Notes under the pieces: generated by a model
What the model was told of the DNA's origin: nothing
What the model saw: only the letters and a program-made list of their open reading frames with translations
Databases searched by the model: none
Position numbers and translations under genes: made by a program
In this document: piece by piece, positions 46,188 to 55,494 of the stretch
Position numbering within the stretch: position 1 is the stretch's first letter
Layout: every line of letters begins with the position of its first letter
Assembly: GCA_026162565.1 (NCBI GenBank)
Contig: JAOEIQ010000007.1
Span: forward strand, 1 to 64,000
Direction: 5' to 3'
From: Flavobacteriaceae bacterium NBU2973
GTDB taxonomy: Bacteria; Bacteroidota; Bacteroidia; Flavobacteriales; Flavobacteriaceae
Length of the DNA stretch: 64,000 nucleotides

Positions 46188-46898
46188 CTATTTTTTAACT
46201 GCCCTAATACACATAAAAGCTGGAAATTTATTAAGTTCTTTATAATGCTTTTGATCTAGCTTTTCGAATTCTCTTAAGGGCTTTGGCTCTATCAATTTGT
46301 CAAAATAAAACCCATTATTAGTTAAGGGTGCAATACAATCATGAAGAGATCTTCTATAACCATTAATTTCAATTGGGATTCCAAACCCTGACCAAATACA
46401 TTTAACAGGTTCCTTTTTGAAATATTCTGTAGATTTATAGTAATTATATTCAAAAAAGGGGTGTTCAATTGAGAGGATTAATTGGCCTTTGGTTTTGAGA
46501 ACTCTATGAAATTCTTTGATTGTTATATCCCAATCCTCTATGTAATGGAGGGCCAATGCACATAGAACAAAATCAAAAGATTCGTCATCTATCATTGTCA
46601 AAGGTCTACTTAGATCGTGTACAAAGAATATGCCTTGATTTTTGTTTCTTTCCTTGGCAAATTTTATCATTTCTGAACTGAAATCAAATCCAGTTACATA
46701 TGCCTTTTTAGAAAGCAATATTTCCGCATATTTCCCAGGTCCACAAGCTGCATCGAGAACCGATTTGTTGTTTACGTCTTCAAGTAAATTCAACGTGTTA
46801 GGCCTATCGTAATAAGCATTATGAGGTTTGTGTTCTATTAATCTATTGTAGCTTTAGGCTAGTTCATTGTATGCCTTTTTGATTTTTGCTTTAATCAT
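46188..46898 (-). pseudogene. Class I SAM methyltransferase with a premature stop
   Basis: The intact frame would run from an ATG at 46898 for 236 residues, but codon 15 is TAA (46854-46856) in MIKAKIKKAYNELA-stop-SYNRLIEHK. Relatives have a sense codon there, so one GAA-to-TAA change would explain it. Downstream everything is intact: motif I LDAACGPGKYAE, DFVLCALALHYIEDW and a normal end. Re-initiation at 46793 would give 201 residues lacking the N-terminal helix. The small-molecule substrate is unknown. It lies 5 bp after the membrane-protein gene on the same strand. Confidence 0.75.
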
Positions 46899-46903
46899 AG
46901 TTT

Positions 46904-47539
46904 TTACTTGTTAGATTGAATTAATAATATTCCTGAACATAAAATCCAAACGGCTACACTAAAAACAAAAATCCTAAAACCAATTAAGCTCGTAAATGTA
47001 AAACCTGTAAGACCACCAATTATTGAAAATATTAATATTAATAAACCGAAATAGCCTAAGTACTTAGAGATTTTTTGGGTTTTAATTATTAAAATAGAAT
47101 AAATCAAGATTCCAAAAATAAGAGCTACAATAAACACATAATCTAAAGCTTTATTAATACTAAAACCATAACTTGCTATAATATTTAATACTGTTTCGTT
47201 TTCATCTAAATTTGCTGAATATTCATTTAAAAAATTTGGTAGTATTAAGCCATTAAATAAAGCTGCTAACATTGCTGAAAAAAGTCCAAGAGTTGCTGAA
47301 ATTAGGGCAAGTTTAGAAAGTTTTCTTTGACCTAAAAGTATATCAGATAAACCATAGAACCCAAATAACATAAATGGTATGCAAGCAATCGCAATTGCAT
47401 GTGCGATTTGCATTTGAGGTGCCTGACTAATAACGTCTTCAAGTGTACCGCCTGAAGGGTGCAAAACCATTGTAGTAATAGCCAAGAGTGAACCTGTCGA
47501 CAAAGAAATCCCCGCTGTAGTATAAAATTGTTTTTTCAT
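46904..47539 (-). CDS. Multi-pass membrane protein of unknown function
   Basis: 211 residues with about seven membrane helices (for example AGISLSTGSLLAITTMVL, IACIPFMLFGFYGLSDIL and a final FRIFVFSVAVWILCSGILL). The pattern is that of small DUF4386-like Bacteroidota membrane proteins, but I cannot assign a family. A TTGAT-N4-GTCAA palindrome lies about 55 bp upstream, directly after the Crp/Fnr gene, which suggests control by that regulator. Confidence 0.7.
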   Translation of the reverse strand: MKKQFYTTAGISLSTGSLLAITTMVLHPSGGTLEDVISQAPQMQIAHAIAIACIPFMLFGFYGLSDILLGQRKLSKLALISATLGLFSAMLAALFNGLILPNFLNEYSANLDENETVLNIIASYGFSINKALDYVFIVALIFGILIYSILIIKTQKISKYLGYFGLLILIFSIIGGLTGFTFTSLIGFRIFVFSVAVWILCSGILLIQSNK

Positions 47540-47593
47540 TGATGAGAAATTTAAATTATAGACAAATATTCATCTAATTAGATAAATTATCCC

Positions 47594-47607
47594 TTGACTA
47601 AAATCAA
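47594..47607. promoter_or_regulatory. FNR-like palindrome after Crp/Fnr gene (1)
   Basis: TTGACTAAAATCAA, that is TTGAC-N4-ATCAA. It begins 4 bp after the stop codon of the Crp/Fnr gene and 55 bp before the membrane-protein start. It shares half-sites with the two boxes around the other Crp/Fnr gene. Confidence 0.55.
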
Positions 47608-47611
47608 TTAA

Positions 47612-48178
47612 TCAGATAATTCTTTTTCTAATACGGCTTAATGTTTCTGGAGATATCTTGAGGTAGGATGCAATCATTGCTAAAGGAAATTTTTGGATTA
47701 GCATAGGCTTTTGAGTTAATATATAATGGTATTTTTCTCTAGCAGATTTATCATTATCAAAAAACTCAAGTCGATTATTAGCTATGTCCAATATTTTTCC
47801 AAGCTTAAGAAAGCTATGAGATATTGCTATGAGTTTATGTATTGATTCAATGCGCAGTTCATACACCGTGCTGTCTTCAAAAGCCTCAATTGAGTTATGG
47901 GACGGTTTTCTCGAAGTGAAACTTCGATGATTTAACATCCAATCTTCTGTAGAGTATAAGTCAATAATTTTTATATTATAATCTTCATCTAAGTAATATT
48001 GATAAAAGCTTCCTGAAATAATAAAATAAGCTGATGAGCAAACATCACCGATATTAAGTAACGAATCTCCTTTCTTTACTTCTAAATATTTAAGCTTATC
48101 CTTTAAAAGGTCTGTTTCGCTTTTAGAAAGCTTAATGGCCTCTATTAAATAGTTTTGAAGTGAATTATTCTCTGGCAT
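47612..48178 (-). CDS. Crp/Fnr-family transcription regulator (1)
   Basis: 188 residues. The cyclic-nucleotide-binding fold spans about 15-130, with KKGDSLLNIGDVCSSAYFIISG. A winged-helix end carries LAMIASYLKISPETLSRIR, the recognition-helix form common in Bacteroidota Crp/Fnr proteins. No Cys cluster for an iron-sulfur centre is visible. The effector is unknown. It lies between a GNAT gene and the membrane-protein gene, and an FNR-like box directly follows its stop. Confidence 0.85.
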   Translation of the reverse strand: MPENNSLQNYLIEAIKLSKSETDLLKDKLKYLEVKKGDSLLNIGDVCSSAYFIISGSFYQYYLDEDYNIKIIDLYSTEDWMLNHRSFTSRKPSHNSIEAFEDSTVYELRIESIHKLIAISHSFLKLGKILDIANNRLEFFDNDKSAREKYHYILTQKPMLIQKFPLAMIASYLKISPETLSRIRKRII

Positions 48179-48215
48179 AATTTCGTTTTAAAAAGAGATT
48201 ATAAAATCACTTTAG

Positions 48216-48755
48216 TTAAAGTTCTTTTGTCATAAGAATAGCATCATAAGACTTATTGTCTATTCTATAAATGTCTTTAACTTCAGTAATCTGTTTAAAT
48301 CCTGATTTAAAATACAATTTTATTGCATTTATATTTTGAGAAAGTACCCATAAATCAATTTGCGCTAATTCAGTATTAGCTTTAATCCAAGTAAACATTG
48401 ATTCAATTAAATAACTACCTACTCCTTGCCTTCTGTAATCTCTATGAACGCCCATACCCATTATTGCTCTATGATTAGTATGTTTTTGATTATATGATTT
48501 TAAATCTATATGACCGATTATTTCTTTACTATTGTTTACAGCAATTAATACTCGTCGCCAGCCTATTTTACCAACTGGTATTTTTTGACCAACTTTAAAA
48601 CTATCAACTATTTCTTTCGTGATGTTGCTATTTTCAATAGAAAGAGGAAGAAATTTGAGGGTGTTATTTTTTCCATTATCTGAAATATGGTCCTTAAGAT
48701 AAATGAAAAATTCATTATATTTTTCTTCATGAAGAGGTATTACTTTGAATTCCAT
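48216..48755 (-). CDS. GNAT-family N-acetyltransferase
   Basis: 179 residues. The acetyl-CoA site is MGVHRDYRRQGVGSYLIESM (R-R-Q-G-V-G) and the following NAIKLYFKSGF strand-helix is typical. The beginning (VIPLHEEKYNEFF) and the IGHIDLKSYN strand fit the family. The substrate is unknown. It starts the pair GNAT-Crp/Fnr (37 bp gap) and follows a 254-bp gene-free stretch. Confidence 0.85.
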   Translation of the reverse strand: MEFKVIPLHEEKYNEFFIYLKDHISDNGKNNTLKFLPLSIENSNITKEIVDSFKVGQKIPVGKIGWRRVLIAVNNSKEIIGHIDLKSYNQKHTNHRAIMGMGVHRDYRRQGVGSYLIESMFTWIKANTELAQIDLWVLSQNINAIKLYFKSGFKQITEVKDIYRIDNKSYDAILMTKEL

Positions 48756-48814
48756 TATTTAAAGGTTTTAATTTTTATAATTACAGATTATAAAGTTTTT
48801 ATTTGTAGTCAAAT

Positions 48815-49009
48815 GTTGTATAAGGGTTTGGCTATGATTTCATCAAGCAATGGTACTCGAGTATCATATCACCGACATGGGCATAACGATTGATTGGTTT
48901 GAAAAACTATAAATTTGCAAAAAAGCTAAAATTCTCATTAGGACAGAAGCACAAAGCGCCAAATGAAATAAATAAATTCAGGCCTAATGAACTTTAGTTG
49001 TTATTAGCG
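48815..49009 (+). other. Gene-free stretch, possible interspersed repeat
   Basis: Begins GTTGTATAAGGGTTTGGCTA, contains the palindrome TACTCGAGTA (48852-48861) and ends AGTTGTTATTAGCGCTAGTT. The wording resembles repeated intergenic units I have seen in Flavobacteriaceae, but only one copy is in the window. The only frame over it is a 68-codon shadow without family features. Confidence 0.3.
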
Positions 49010-49891
49010 CTAGTTATCCTTTATTTTAGAATCAATATTCACCCATTTAACCTTCCAATTCTTTTTTAAATACTCGCCAGTAGTAAAAAAAAGAAATTTG
49101 TTATCTGGTGTTACATAGGGATTTCCCTGGCCATTAACATTTATGTTTTCATTTAATTCTTTTGGCTTTGACCAATTTCCTTTACCATCATTAAAGCTTA
49201 TCATTAAGTCTAGTTGATTACCAATCCTCGCAAAAATCAGATAATCCTCTTTTGGACTAACATAAGGTGTGCAAGCTCCGTTATCCAATTGACTTGAGGG
49301 AATAAATTTATCGGCACCACTAAATTTTCCTTTATTTTCGTTTGACTTATAAATATTCATCTCACTATAATCTAGATTGCTTGAATGAAAATAAAGTGTT
49401 CCAGAATTGGTTATGGTTGGGTGAGAAACTAATTTATTTCTCAAATTTGGTATATCAACAAAAACAGGTTCGCTCCATTTACCGTTAATCTTAACTGATT
49501 TCCATATATGCCAAGTTGCGCTAACTCCTTTAATTTCTGTTGGTCTTGTAGAGCTGAAATAAAAGGTGTTCCCATTAGGTGAAAAACTCATTCCATGGTC
49601 GTTATAGTCACTATTAAAAAAAGCTTTTTTTGGATTAGACCAAGCTCCATTAATTTTACTAATTCTAAAAACGTCAAAATTTTGGAAACTTGTATCAGAA
49701 ATTGTGTAGTAATAATGCTCTAAATCAGGGCTAAATACTCCACGATGGATTATTTTATTTTCTTGTATTAATTCTTCTTTAAATACAATAGGCATATTGT
49801 TGGGTATCACTTCGGCTAAGAAAACCAATGATTCACTATTTTTTTTACAACTATGCAAGGTTACAAGTAAAATAACAATAAGTTTCTTCAC
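49010..49891 (-). CDS. PD40/TolB-like propeller lipoprotein (1)
   Basis: 293 residues. Lipoprotein signal ends VTLHSCKKN. Four or more PD40/WD40-like blades show the pattern SPDLEHYYYTI, SPNGNTFYFSSTR, TNSGTLYFHSS, SPKEDYLIFAR and TPDNKFLFFTTG, with W-S-x-P strand ends. It is probably a secreted binding propeller. A paralogue lies at 54562. Nearby genes on the strand are other small secreted proteins. Confidence 0.8.
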   Translation of the reverse strand: MKKLIVILLVTLHSCKKNSESLVFLAEVIPNNMPIVFKEELIQENKIIHRGVFSPDLEHYYYTISDTSFQNFDVFRISKINGAWSNPKKAFFNSDYNDHGMSFSPNGNTFYFSSTRPTEIKGVSATWHIWKSVKINGKWSEPVFVDIPNLRNKLVSHPTITNSGTLYFHSSNLDYSEMNIYKSNENKGKFSGADKFIPSSQLDNGACTPYVSPKEDYLIFARIGNQLDLMISFNDGKGNWSKPKELNENINVNGQGNPYVTPDNKFLFFTTGEYLKKNWKVKWVNIDSKIKDN

Positions 49892-49987
49892 AATATTTTT
49901 TTGCGCTTTAAATAGGTTTATGGGTTCTATTAAATAATTTTGTATCCATATTTAATTGTATTTTGCTTAAAGCCTTGTTGTAAAATG

Positions 49988-51061
49988 TTAATCTAATTTT
50001 CCGATGATGCCCCAGCCATTTGCTTTTTCTATAACTACACAATGAATTTTATTTTCACCTTTTTTAAGTGGAAGATATAGTTTGTTGGTATTGATATCCA
50101 TGTGCCCCATAAACTGGACACCTTTTTGTCTAAAAGCGTTATTACCCTTAAAAAGAAGTTTACCGTTAAGAAATACCAAAACTTTATCACTGTAGTCAAA
50201 GGAAAAAATCTGGGTTTTATTTTTCGTTGAATGTACAGTTATAGAGGCAACCACATATTCTTCCTTATTTTGTTCAAAGCTACCAAAGGTTGTCTTTTTT
50301 ACATATTTAGAGATGGGTAATAATCCAGATGCTTCGGTTGATACTGTAATGTATTTCTCTTTTGAAAAATCTTCGAATATTACTTTGCCTTCTTCGTAAG
50401 GATACGCTTTTGTGATTTCCCAGCGGTTTATAATGTTGTCCTCATTAATAATTGTTTGGGTTGCAACTTCTTTTTCAGAATTACTGCTATGCATGACTCT
50501 AAAGTTCGAGAATCGGTTTCCAAATAAAGCCCAGAGTCCGATAATACCTTCTTTTTGTTCTGTTTTTAAATTATCCACGGTCATAACCTTAATGTCATTA
50601 ACAAATACTTCAGCGCTTCGGTTTTGTACTTCAATACGTAAGCTATTCCATCCTTTATCTTTGAAGGAAGTACTTGCTTGGTATTCGCGATATAGTTGCC
50701 AATTGGATTCGTTGTTAAACATTGGCGTGTACTGAACTGCATCAACCTGATTGGATTTGTGTAATCGTATGTATACCTCCTCTAAATTATCGTCTTGTTC
50801 CCTAAAGCTGATACCAGCAAAACTTCTGATAGATTTTGCATAGACGTCTACCTCGATAAATCCGTTGGTAAAATTCAGGTTCTTGACTGTAGCCCTTCCA
50901 TTCTTTAGAACAAGAGTTTTTCTATTTTCAAATTTTTCAAATATAGCATCATTGGGGATGTTCCAATTAGAAGGAATCATCTCAATTTTTGTTGGACTAT
51001 TTTGTGCTACTAAAATTTGGATACTAAACAGCCAAATGAAAAGATAAACGATTTGTTTCAT
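49988..51061 (-). CDS. Secreted LamG/DUF1080-like sugar-binding protein
   Basis: 357 residues with a signal peptide (MKQIVYLFIWLFSIQILVA). Residues of about 25-195 have the concanavalin-like jelly-roll pattern of 3-keto-disaccharide hydrolase (DUF1080) and LamG domains: GFIEVDVYAKSIRSFAGISF, GWNSLRIEVQNRSAEVFVND and GIIGLWALFGNRFSNFRV. The C-terminal half (about 210-357) is another beta-rich domain. Catalytic assignment is not possible by eye; carbohydrate binding is likely. Confidence 0.7.
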   Translation of the reverse strand: MKQIVYLFIWLFSIQILVAQNSPTKIEMIPSNWNIPNDAIFEKFENRKTLVLKNGRATVKNLNFTNGFIEVDVYAKSIRSFAGISFREQDDNLEEVYIRLHKSNQVDAVQYTPMFNNESNWQLYREYQASTSFKDKGWNSLRIEVQNRSAEVFVNDIKVMTVDNLKTEQKEGIIGLWALFGNRFSNFRVMHSSNSEKEVATQTIINEDNIINRWEITKAYPYEEGKVIFEDFSKEKYITVSTEASGLLPISKYVKKTTFGSFEQNKEEYVVASITVHSTKNKTQIFSFDYSDKVLVFLNGKLLFKGNNAFRQKGVQFMGHMDINTNKLYLPLKKGENKIHCVVIEKANGWGIIGKLD

Positions 51062-51152
51062 GATTTTTATTGCAAATTTTGATTTGTATATTAATAATCT
51101 TTATCCATTAGAATAATAGATTATTTTTTTAAAAATAGTTTTTAATTGTAGT

Positions 51153-51806
51153 TCATTCCGATGGTTGACGAATCAACACTATACCAATCCATATGAACCA
51201 AATAATCTGACTAATCCCAAAAACCTCTTTGAATACATCAGAAGGTAATACGGTTAAAATACCTGCGACACCTACAAGCAGACCTAGAAAGCTCAATGAT
51301 TTTGAATAAAAGAAACCCTTAAGGCATATAATACTTAAAAACAACACCCAAATTCCACCAACAATCTCATTGCCTCCACCCAGTCCTTCTGAAACGATAC
51401 CAACGCTTGTCCAGATTGTCATGGCTTTTTCAGGATTATCAATTCCTATTTCTAATACAGAATTGAGTCCAATATTTGCAATCATTCCACTAGCAATAAC
51501 CAAACCAACCCAGATGATACCAAAGGCAGATGTAACCAAAGAGAAGTTGGAGAAACCATCTTTGACACGTTGATGCATAGCTACCACTAGAACAGCCAGA
51601 AGTATTCCGAACAAGACATAGCTAATAAAGGTAATTGAAGATAAAACTAGATAATTATCTGACAAGAAGGCTAATCTTTGACTTTCAGATGCTTCTTTGC
51701 TCGGATAATCCAATATTGCTCCATAGACTATGAAAGCTACGATGTAAATTAAACCTAATAAAATAGAGGAAAACCCACCTATTTTTTGAAATGTTTTTGT
51801 ATTCAT
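51153..51806 (-). CDS. DUF4386-like membrane protein
   Basis: 217 residues with six to seven helices. It starts MNTKTFQKIGGFSSILLGLI and ends IIWFIWIGIVLIRQPSE. The loop GGGNEIVGGIWVL and the F-Q-K-I-G-G-F start match DUF4386-type proteins, whose function is unknown. It starts 2 bp after the esterase stop on the same strand, so the two are probably co-transcribed. Confidence 0.72.
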   Translation of the reverse strand: MNTKTFQKIGGFSSILLGLIYIVAFIVYGAILDYPSKEASESQRLAFLSDNYLVLSSITFISYVLFGILLAVLVVAMHQRVKDGFSNFSLVTSAFGIIWVGLVIASGMIANIGLNSVLEIGIDNPEKAMTIWTSVGIVSEGLGGGNEIVGGIWVLFLSIICLKGFFYSKSLSFLGLLVGVAGILTVLPSDVFKEVFGISQIIWFIWIGIVLIRQPSE

Positions 51807-51808
51807 AA

Positions 51809-52741
51809 TTAGTCTTTTTTTGATTTAAAATCTGTCATTTTAAAAGGTATATAAGATTGATTTAAATTTTCAATTATCTGATTTAAAGCAATTTGAGCCT
51901 CTTTCATAATGGGCAAAAATGGCCAAATATGGGGCATGTTTTTTCCTTCAATCAATTTGATATCTACATTGGCTTTTTGTATCTTTTTGTAAGCCAAGAT
52001 TTGGTCAGGGTAGGTAATGTCTTTTTCCGCAACATAGATAACAGTTTCAGGAAAACCATCAAAACTTCCATAAATAGGTGAAATAATCGGCTCTTTTAAA
52101 TCGTAGTTCCCCGCACACATCTTTTTTGCACTTAGAAGCCCTTTTTTTGAGAGCATAGGATCTATGAGATCAATCTTATCTATTTCCGAATTGCTAAAGG
52201 ATGCGTCCATTACAGGAGAGACTAAAACAAGTTTATTTGGGACTGATTCATTCTTCGCAATTAAACGTTGTACCATCGCCGTGATTAATGTGCCTCCAAC
52301 AGAATCTCCAATACAGATAATTTTGTTTGGTTGATAATATCCTAATGCCACTTTATAGATGGCGTCAATATTTTGTGATATCTCTGAAATTTTATATTCA
52401 GGTGCTTTGGGATAATTACACATCCAGATGGTATAACCTGTTTCTTTAGCTAAAGTTTTAACAGTATCCCAATGATGTTGTCCTGGGCCAGATATAAAAG
52501 CACCACCATGAATAAACAACAATAGTTTATCAGTATTTCGATTATATTTAACCTCTGTTATTGAGCTATTTAAAATTCTAAAACTATTCGTTATATACTT
52601 TTTAAAGAACTTTCCTGTAGGATGACACACATCATCTATTCTTATAACGTCATAATCAATTGGATCTTGACTAAATTTTCGTTTTAGTCCTTTTAGTTTA
52701 ATAACTGCAAGCGTAATGTAATATGTGAAGCTTTGTTTCAA
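51809..52741 (-). CDS. HSL-family alpha/beta hydrolase (esterase-like)
   Basis: 310 residues. Oxyanion motif HGGAF, nucleophile elbow GDSVGG (Ser near residue 154), Asp in VAEKDITYPD and His in MPHIWPF mark the hormone-sensitive-lipase group (carboxylesterase type IV). It lacks a clear signal peptide, though the N-terminus has a short hydrophobic stretch. It probably hydrolyses short-chain esters; the natural substrate is unknown. Confidence 0.85.
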   Translation of the reverse strand: MKQSFTYYITLAVIKLKGLKRKFSQDPIDYDVIRIDDVCHPTGKFFKKYITNSFRILNSSITEVKYNRNTDKLLLFIHGGAFISGPGQHHWDTVKTLAKETGYTIWMCNYPKAPEYKISEISQNIDAIYKVALGYYQPNKIICIGDSVGGTLITAMVQRLIAKNESVPNKLVLVSPVMDASFSNSEIDKIDLIDPMLSKKGLLSAKKMCAGNYDLKEPIISPIYGSFDGFPETVIYVAEKDITYPDQILAYKKIQKANVDIKLIEGKNMPHIWPFLPIMKEAQIALNQIIENLNQSYIPFKMTDFKSKKD

Positions 52742-52755
52742 ATTTAGAGTTATAT

Positions 52756-53439
52756 TTACTTACTTAAAGCCCACTCGTGTTCTATGTCAAAATCAATGTT
52801 AACAGTTAGTTTTTCATTAATATCGACTCTTAATAAATTGAAGTTGACTTCTCCTTTAACTCGTTGTTTTCCTGTGGTGTAAAAAGGTTGGTCTTGCTCA
52901 ACATCTAAATCCATTACATCTTTAATGTTTAAGGTATTAGTATGCTCTAACAACAATACATAACTACCTTCAAGATCTTCTAAGATGTTTTCATTCTTAG
53001 CCTGTTCATAGGTTTTTTCACCTATAACATTTCCTAAAAATTGAAAACCATTTACATAGTCTTCTGCATCTGACATTATAGCAAATAAAGGATAACTACC
53101 TATTTTTAATTTAGGGTCGAGAGTGTTATGTCTTTTTTGTAGAGAAATATCAAGTTGATATTTTTCCTCCATGGCTTCATTTAATGTAATACCAAACAAT
53201 ATTAAAATACTTTCCTTTCTTGCGGCGTTACTACTACTCATTAAATAATCGGTAGTAATGCATTCGTCTTTACCAATTTTAACTTTACAATAATAGTTAG
53301 GTTGTTCAGTTAAATCGCTATTTTCAAAATCAGTAGAGGCTTTATTTTGGCTTAAAAGTGATACCTCCTTTGCTTTATAATCCTTACATGATTGCAATAT
53401 TGAAGATAGTCCGAAGACGATAATTAATAGTTTTTTCAT
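52756..53439 (-). CDS. Lipoprotein of unknown function
   Basis: 227 residues from the ATG at 53439; the reading from 53460 adds seven codons before a normal lipoprotein signal. The signal ends SSILQSCKDYK. The mature protein is mixed alpha/beta with YYCKVKIGKDECITTDYLMS and repeated beta strands towards the end. No family recognised. It lies 14 bp before the esterase gene. Confidence 0.72.
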   Translation of the reverse strand: MKKLLIIVFGLSSILQSCKDYKAKEVSLLSQNKASTDFENSDLTEQPNYYCKVKIGKDECITTDYLMSSSNAARKESILILFGITLNEAMEEKYQLDISLQKRHNTLDPKLKIGSYPLFAIMSDAEDYVNGFQFLGNVIGEKTYEQAKNENILEDLEGSYVLLLEHTNTLNIKDVMDLDVEQDQPFYTTGKQRVKGEVNFNLLRVDINEKLTVNIDFDIEHEWALSK

Positions 53440-53479
53440 CAGCTTTAGATTTGAACTCATTCAATAACTCAATTTTTAA

Positions 53480-54496
53480 TTAATTTATTTTTCTTAATTC
53501 AACTCTTCTGTTCTTTGCCTTTCCTTCTTTAGTGGTATTTGTTTCTATTGGTTTTGTTTGCCCAAAGCCTTTGCTCTGTAACCTTGAAACATCTACATCT
53601 TCATCCCGTAAAGCTAAAAGCACAGCTTGTGCTCTACTTTCAGATAGTCTCATATTATCCATTGCGTTGCCTGTATTATCGGTATGACCTTCTATACTTA
53701 TTCTGAGATTCGGATTGTTCTTCATCATTTTGGCAACTTCATTAATAATATCATAAGATGTTAATTTAATTCGGGATTTTCCAGTATCAAAATTGATATA
53801 TAACGTGGCTACTCCTTCTTTTTCGATAGCTTTATAAATGTCATCAGCTGATATTTTTTCGATGGTTTGAACAAAATTTTGAAGCTGTACAACACCTATA
53901 CTTTTAGAGTTAGAACCAATTTGAAAACCTATTTTTTGGTTAGGTGTCTTTAATACATAGAAACTTACTGGCTGATTTACTACATCAACCGCATAAAATT
54001 TATGCATGTGCTCGTAGATGCTGTTAGGGTCTTCTCCCCATTTTTGTGTTAATTCAGTTGGTATTTGCCCTTCAAATAGTGATTGTGCGCCTATAGATTT
54101 TAAATAATCGGAAATACTTTTTTGAAAATAGAATTCTTGCCATTCTTTATCATCTTCCATTTTTATTTTTATTCGTTCCACCTTACCATCTAAAACAAAA
54201 AAAGAGTTACCATCAAAAAATTCGAGCTTATCAAACTCATAAGACGTTGAATATTCTTTATCTATTATCATTCCTTTTGGAGGAGAGACAAAAGGATAAG
54301 CACCTATATCAACCATCGACTTTTGAATTTCATCCCAATTAAATGGTTTTGTTTTTTTTATATCGGAATTTGACTTATTTACTTTTACTGAACTGGTCGC
54401 AGTATTTGTTTTTACAGATTCAGATAGTTTTTTAGTCTCTTTGTTGCAAGCCAAAATTGTAATGCTTGCAAGGCTTATTAAGAATAATCTTTTCAT
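53480..54496 (-). CDS. OmpA-family lipoprotein
   Basis: 338 residues. The signal ends ITILACNKE (Cys about 17). The C-terminal 110 residues are an OmpA domain with INFDTGKSRI, the peptidoglycan-binding segment ISIEGHTDNTGNAMDNMRLS and the final NRRVELRKIN. It should tether the outer membrane to peptidoglycan. The N-terminal part (about 45-220) is an unknown domain. The gene sits among secreted and lipoprotein genes on the same strand. Confidence 0.88.
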   Translation of the reverse strand: MKRLFLISLASITILACNKETKKLSESVKTNTATSSVKVNKSNSDIKKTKPFNWDEIQKSMVDIGAYPFVSPPKGMIIDKEYSTSYEFDKLEFFDGNSFFVLDGKVERIKIKMEDDKEWQEFYFQKSISDYLKSIGAQSLFEGQIPTELTQKWGEDPNSIYEHMHKFYAVDVVNQPVSFYVLKTPNQKIGFQIGSNSKSIGVVQLQNFVQTIEKISADDIYKAIEKEGVATLYINFDTGKSRIKLTSYDIINEVAKMMKNNPNLRISIEGHTDNTGNAMDNMRLSESRAQAVLLALRDEDVDVSRLQSKGFGQTKPIETNTTKEGKAKNRRVELRKIN

Positions 54497-54561
54497 TATT
54501 TATACTTTTGCTTTGTAATTAAACGCTATTACGAACACGCTTACCTTGTAAATGCTTTGTT

Positions 54562-55494
54562 CTATTTTTTATTAAAGAGTATGTTAGCATTTATCCAATA
54601 CACTTCTCCTTTTTCCACTCCTGTCCATCCTTTTTTGTTAGGGTTGTTATACTTTCTTGAATAGAAAAAATACTTTTCATCAGAAGACATATAAGGACAG
54701 TAATAGCGCCAGTTACTTTCATAGTTTAAGGGTATTTCTTTTGGTTTTGTCCATTTACCATTTTCGTTGAACGTTATTTGAAATTTACCTTGTCCATTGG
54801 TAATGGCATATCGTTCATCTGGTGATATGTATGTTATTAGTTCCTTGTTCTCTGTCTTAAGGTTCACAACAACAGGTGTTTCAAATTTTCCATCTCCCAG
54901 ATATTGTGCGCGATAGGTCTGCATCCCTCCTTTTTTACTGGGTCTATTTGAACGGAAATACAAACTCCCATCTGCTGTAACTACAGGATACGTTTCAAAA
55001 TATTTAGTGGAAATAAGAAAATCTACTTTAGAGGCTAATTCCCACTCTCCATCAACTTTCCTGCTTTTATATATGTCTGGTGGTATGTTATACAGTTCTT
55101 CTCGAGTAACATTATTGTTGTAAAGTTTGGGGTCAACACCAAGGAAATACATGGTTTTACCATCTTTAGAAATTGTAGGGTCACATGCAACAGAAACTAA
55201 AACATCATCATCATACATTTTAATAGGTTTAATATCAGACCACTTTCCATTAATACGCTCAGAATGATGAATAACAAAACTATTGTCTACAATTCTTGAG
55301 AAGAACATTTCCGTATGATCATAATTAAAAACTATATTAAGTTCAACGCTATCAGTATTGACTAAATTTGGCGCAAATAATAAAGGTTTTGTAGAAGGAA
55401 GCGTTGTATCGAAATACGAAAGATTAGAGCTTTTACAACTAAAAATAGATATTAAAATTAGCAAAAAGGATATGTAGATGTTTGACTTTTTCAT
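54562..55494 (-). CDS. PD40/TolB-like propeller lipoprotein (2)
   Basis: 310 residues. Lipoprotein signal ends ISIFSCKSS. Propeller blades carry NYDHTEMFFSR, SKDGKTMYFLG, TADGSLYFRSNRPSKKGG, SPDERYAITNG and SSDEKYFFYSRK. It is a paralogue of the protein at 49010, with the same blade order and a similar end (VYWINANILF against VKWVNIDSK). Its ATG overlaps the stop of the outer-membrane protein gene (TAATG). Confidence 0.8.
   Translation of the reverse strand: MKKSNIYISFLLILISIFSCKSSNLSYFDTTLPSTKPLLFAPNLVNTDSVELNIVFNYDHTEMFFSRIVDNSFVIHHSERINGKWSDIKPIKMYDDDVLVSVACDPTISKDGKTMYFLGVDPKLYNNNVTREELYNIPPDIYKSRKVDGEWELASKVDFLISTKYFETYPVVTADGSLYFRSNRPSKKGGMQTYRAQYLGDGKFETPVVVNLKTENKELITYISPDERYAITNGQGKFQITFNENGKWTKPKEIPLNYESNWRYYCPYMSSDEKYFFYSRKYNNPNKKGWTGVEKGEVYWINANILFNKK

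Noticed and set aside
47911-47935. TCGAAGT-GAA-ACTTCGA hairpin
   Set aside because: It lies inside the Crp/Fnr coding sequence in frame with conserved residues; probably chance.
48687-48893. 68-codon plus-strand frame in the 48.8-kb gap
   Set aside because: It overlaps the GNAT gene start on the other strand and shows no protein family features.
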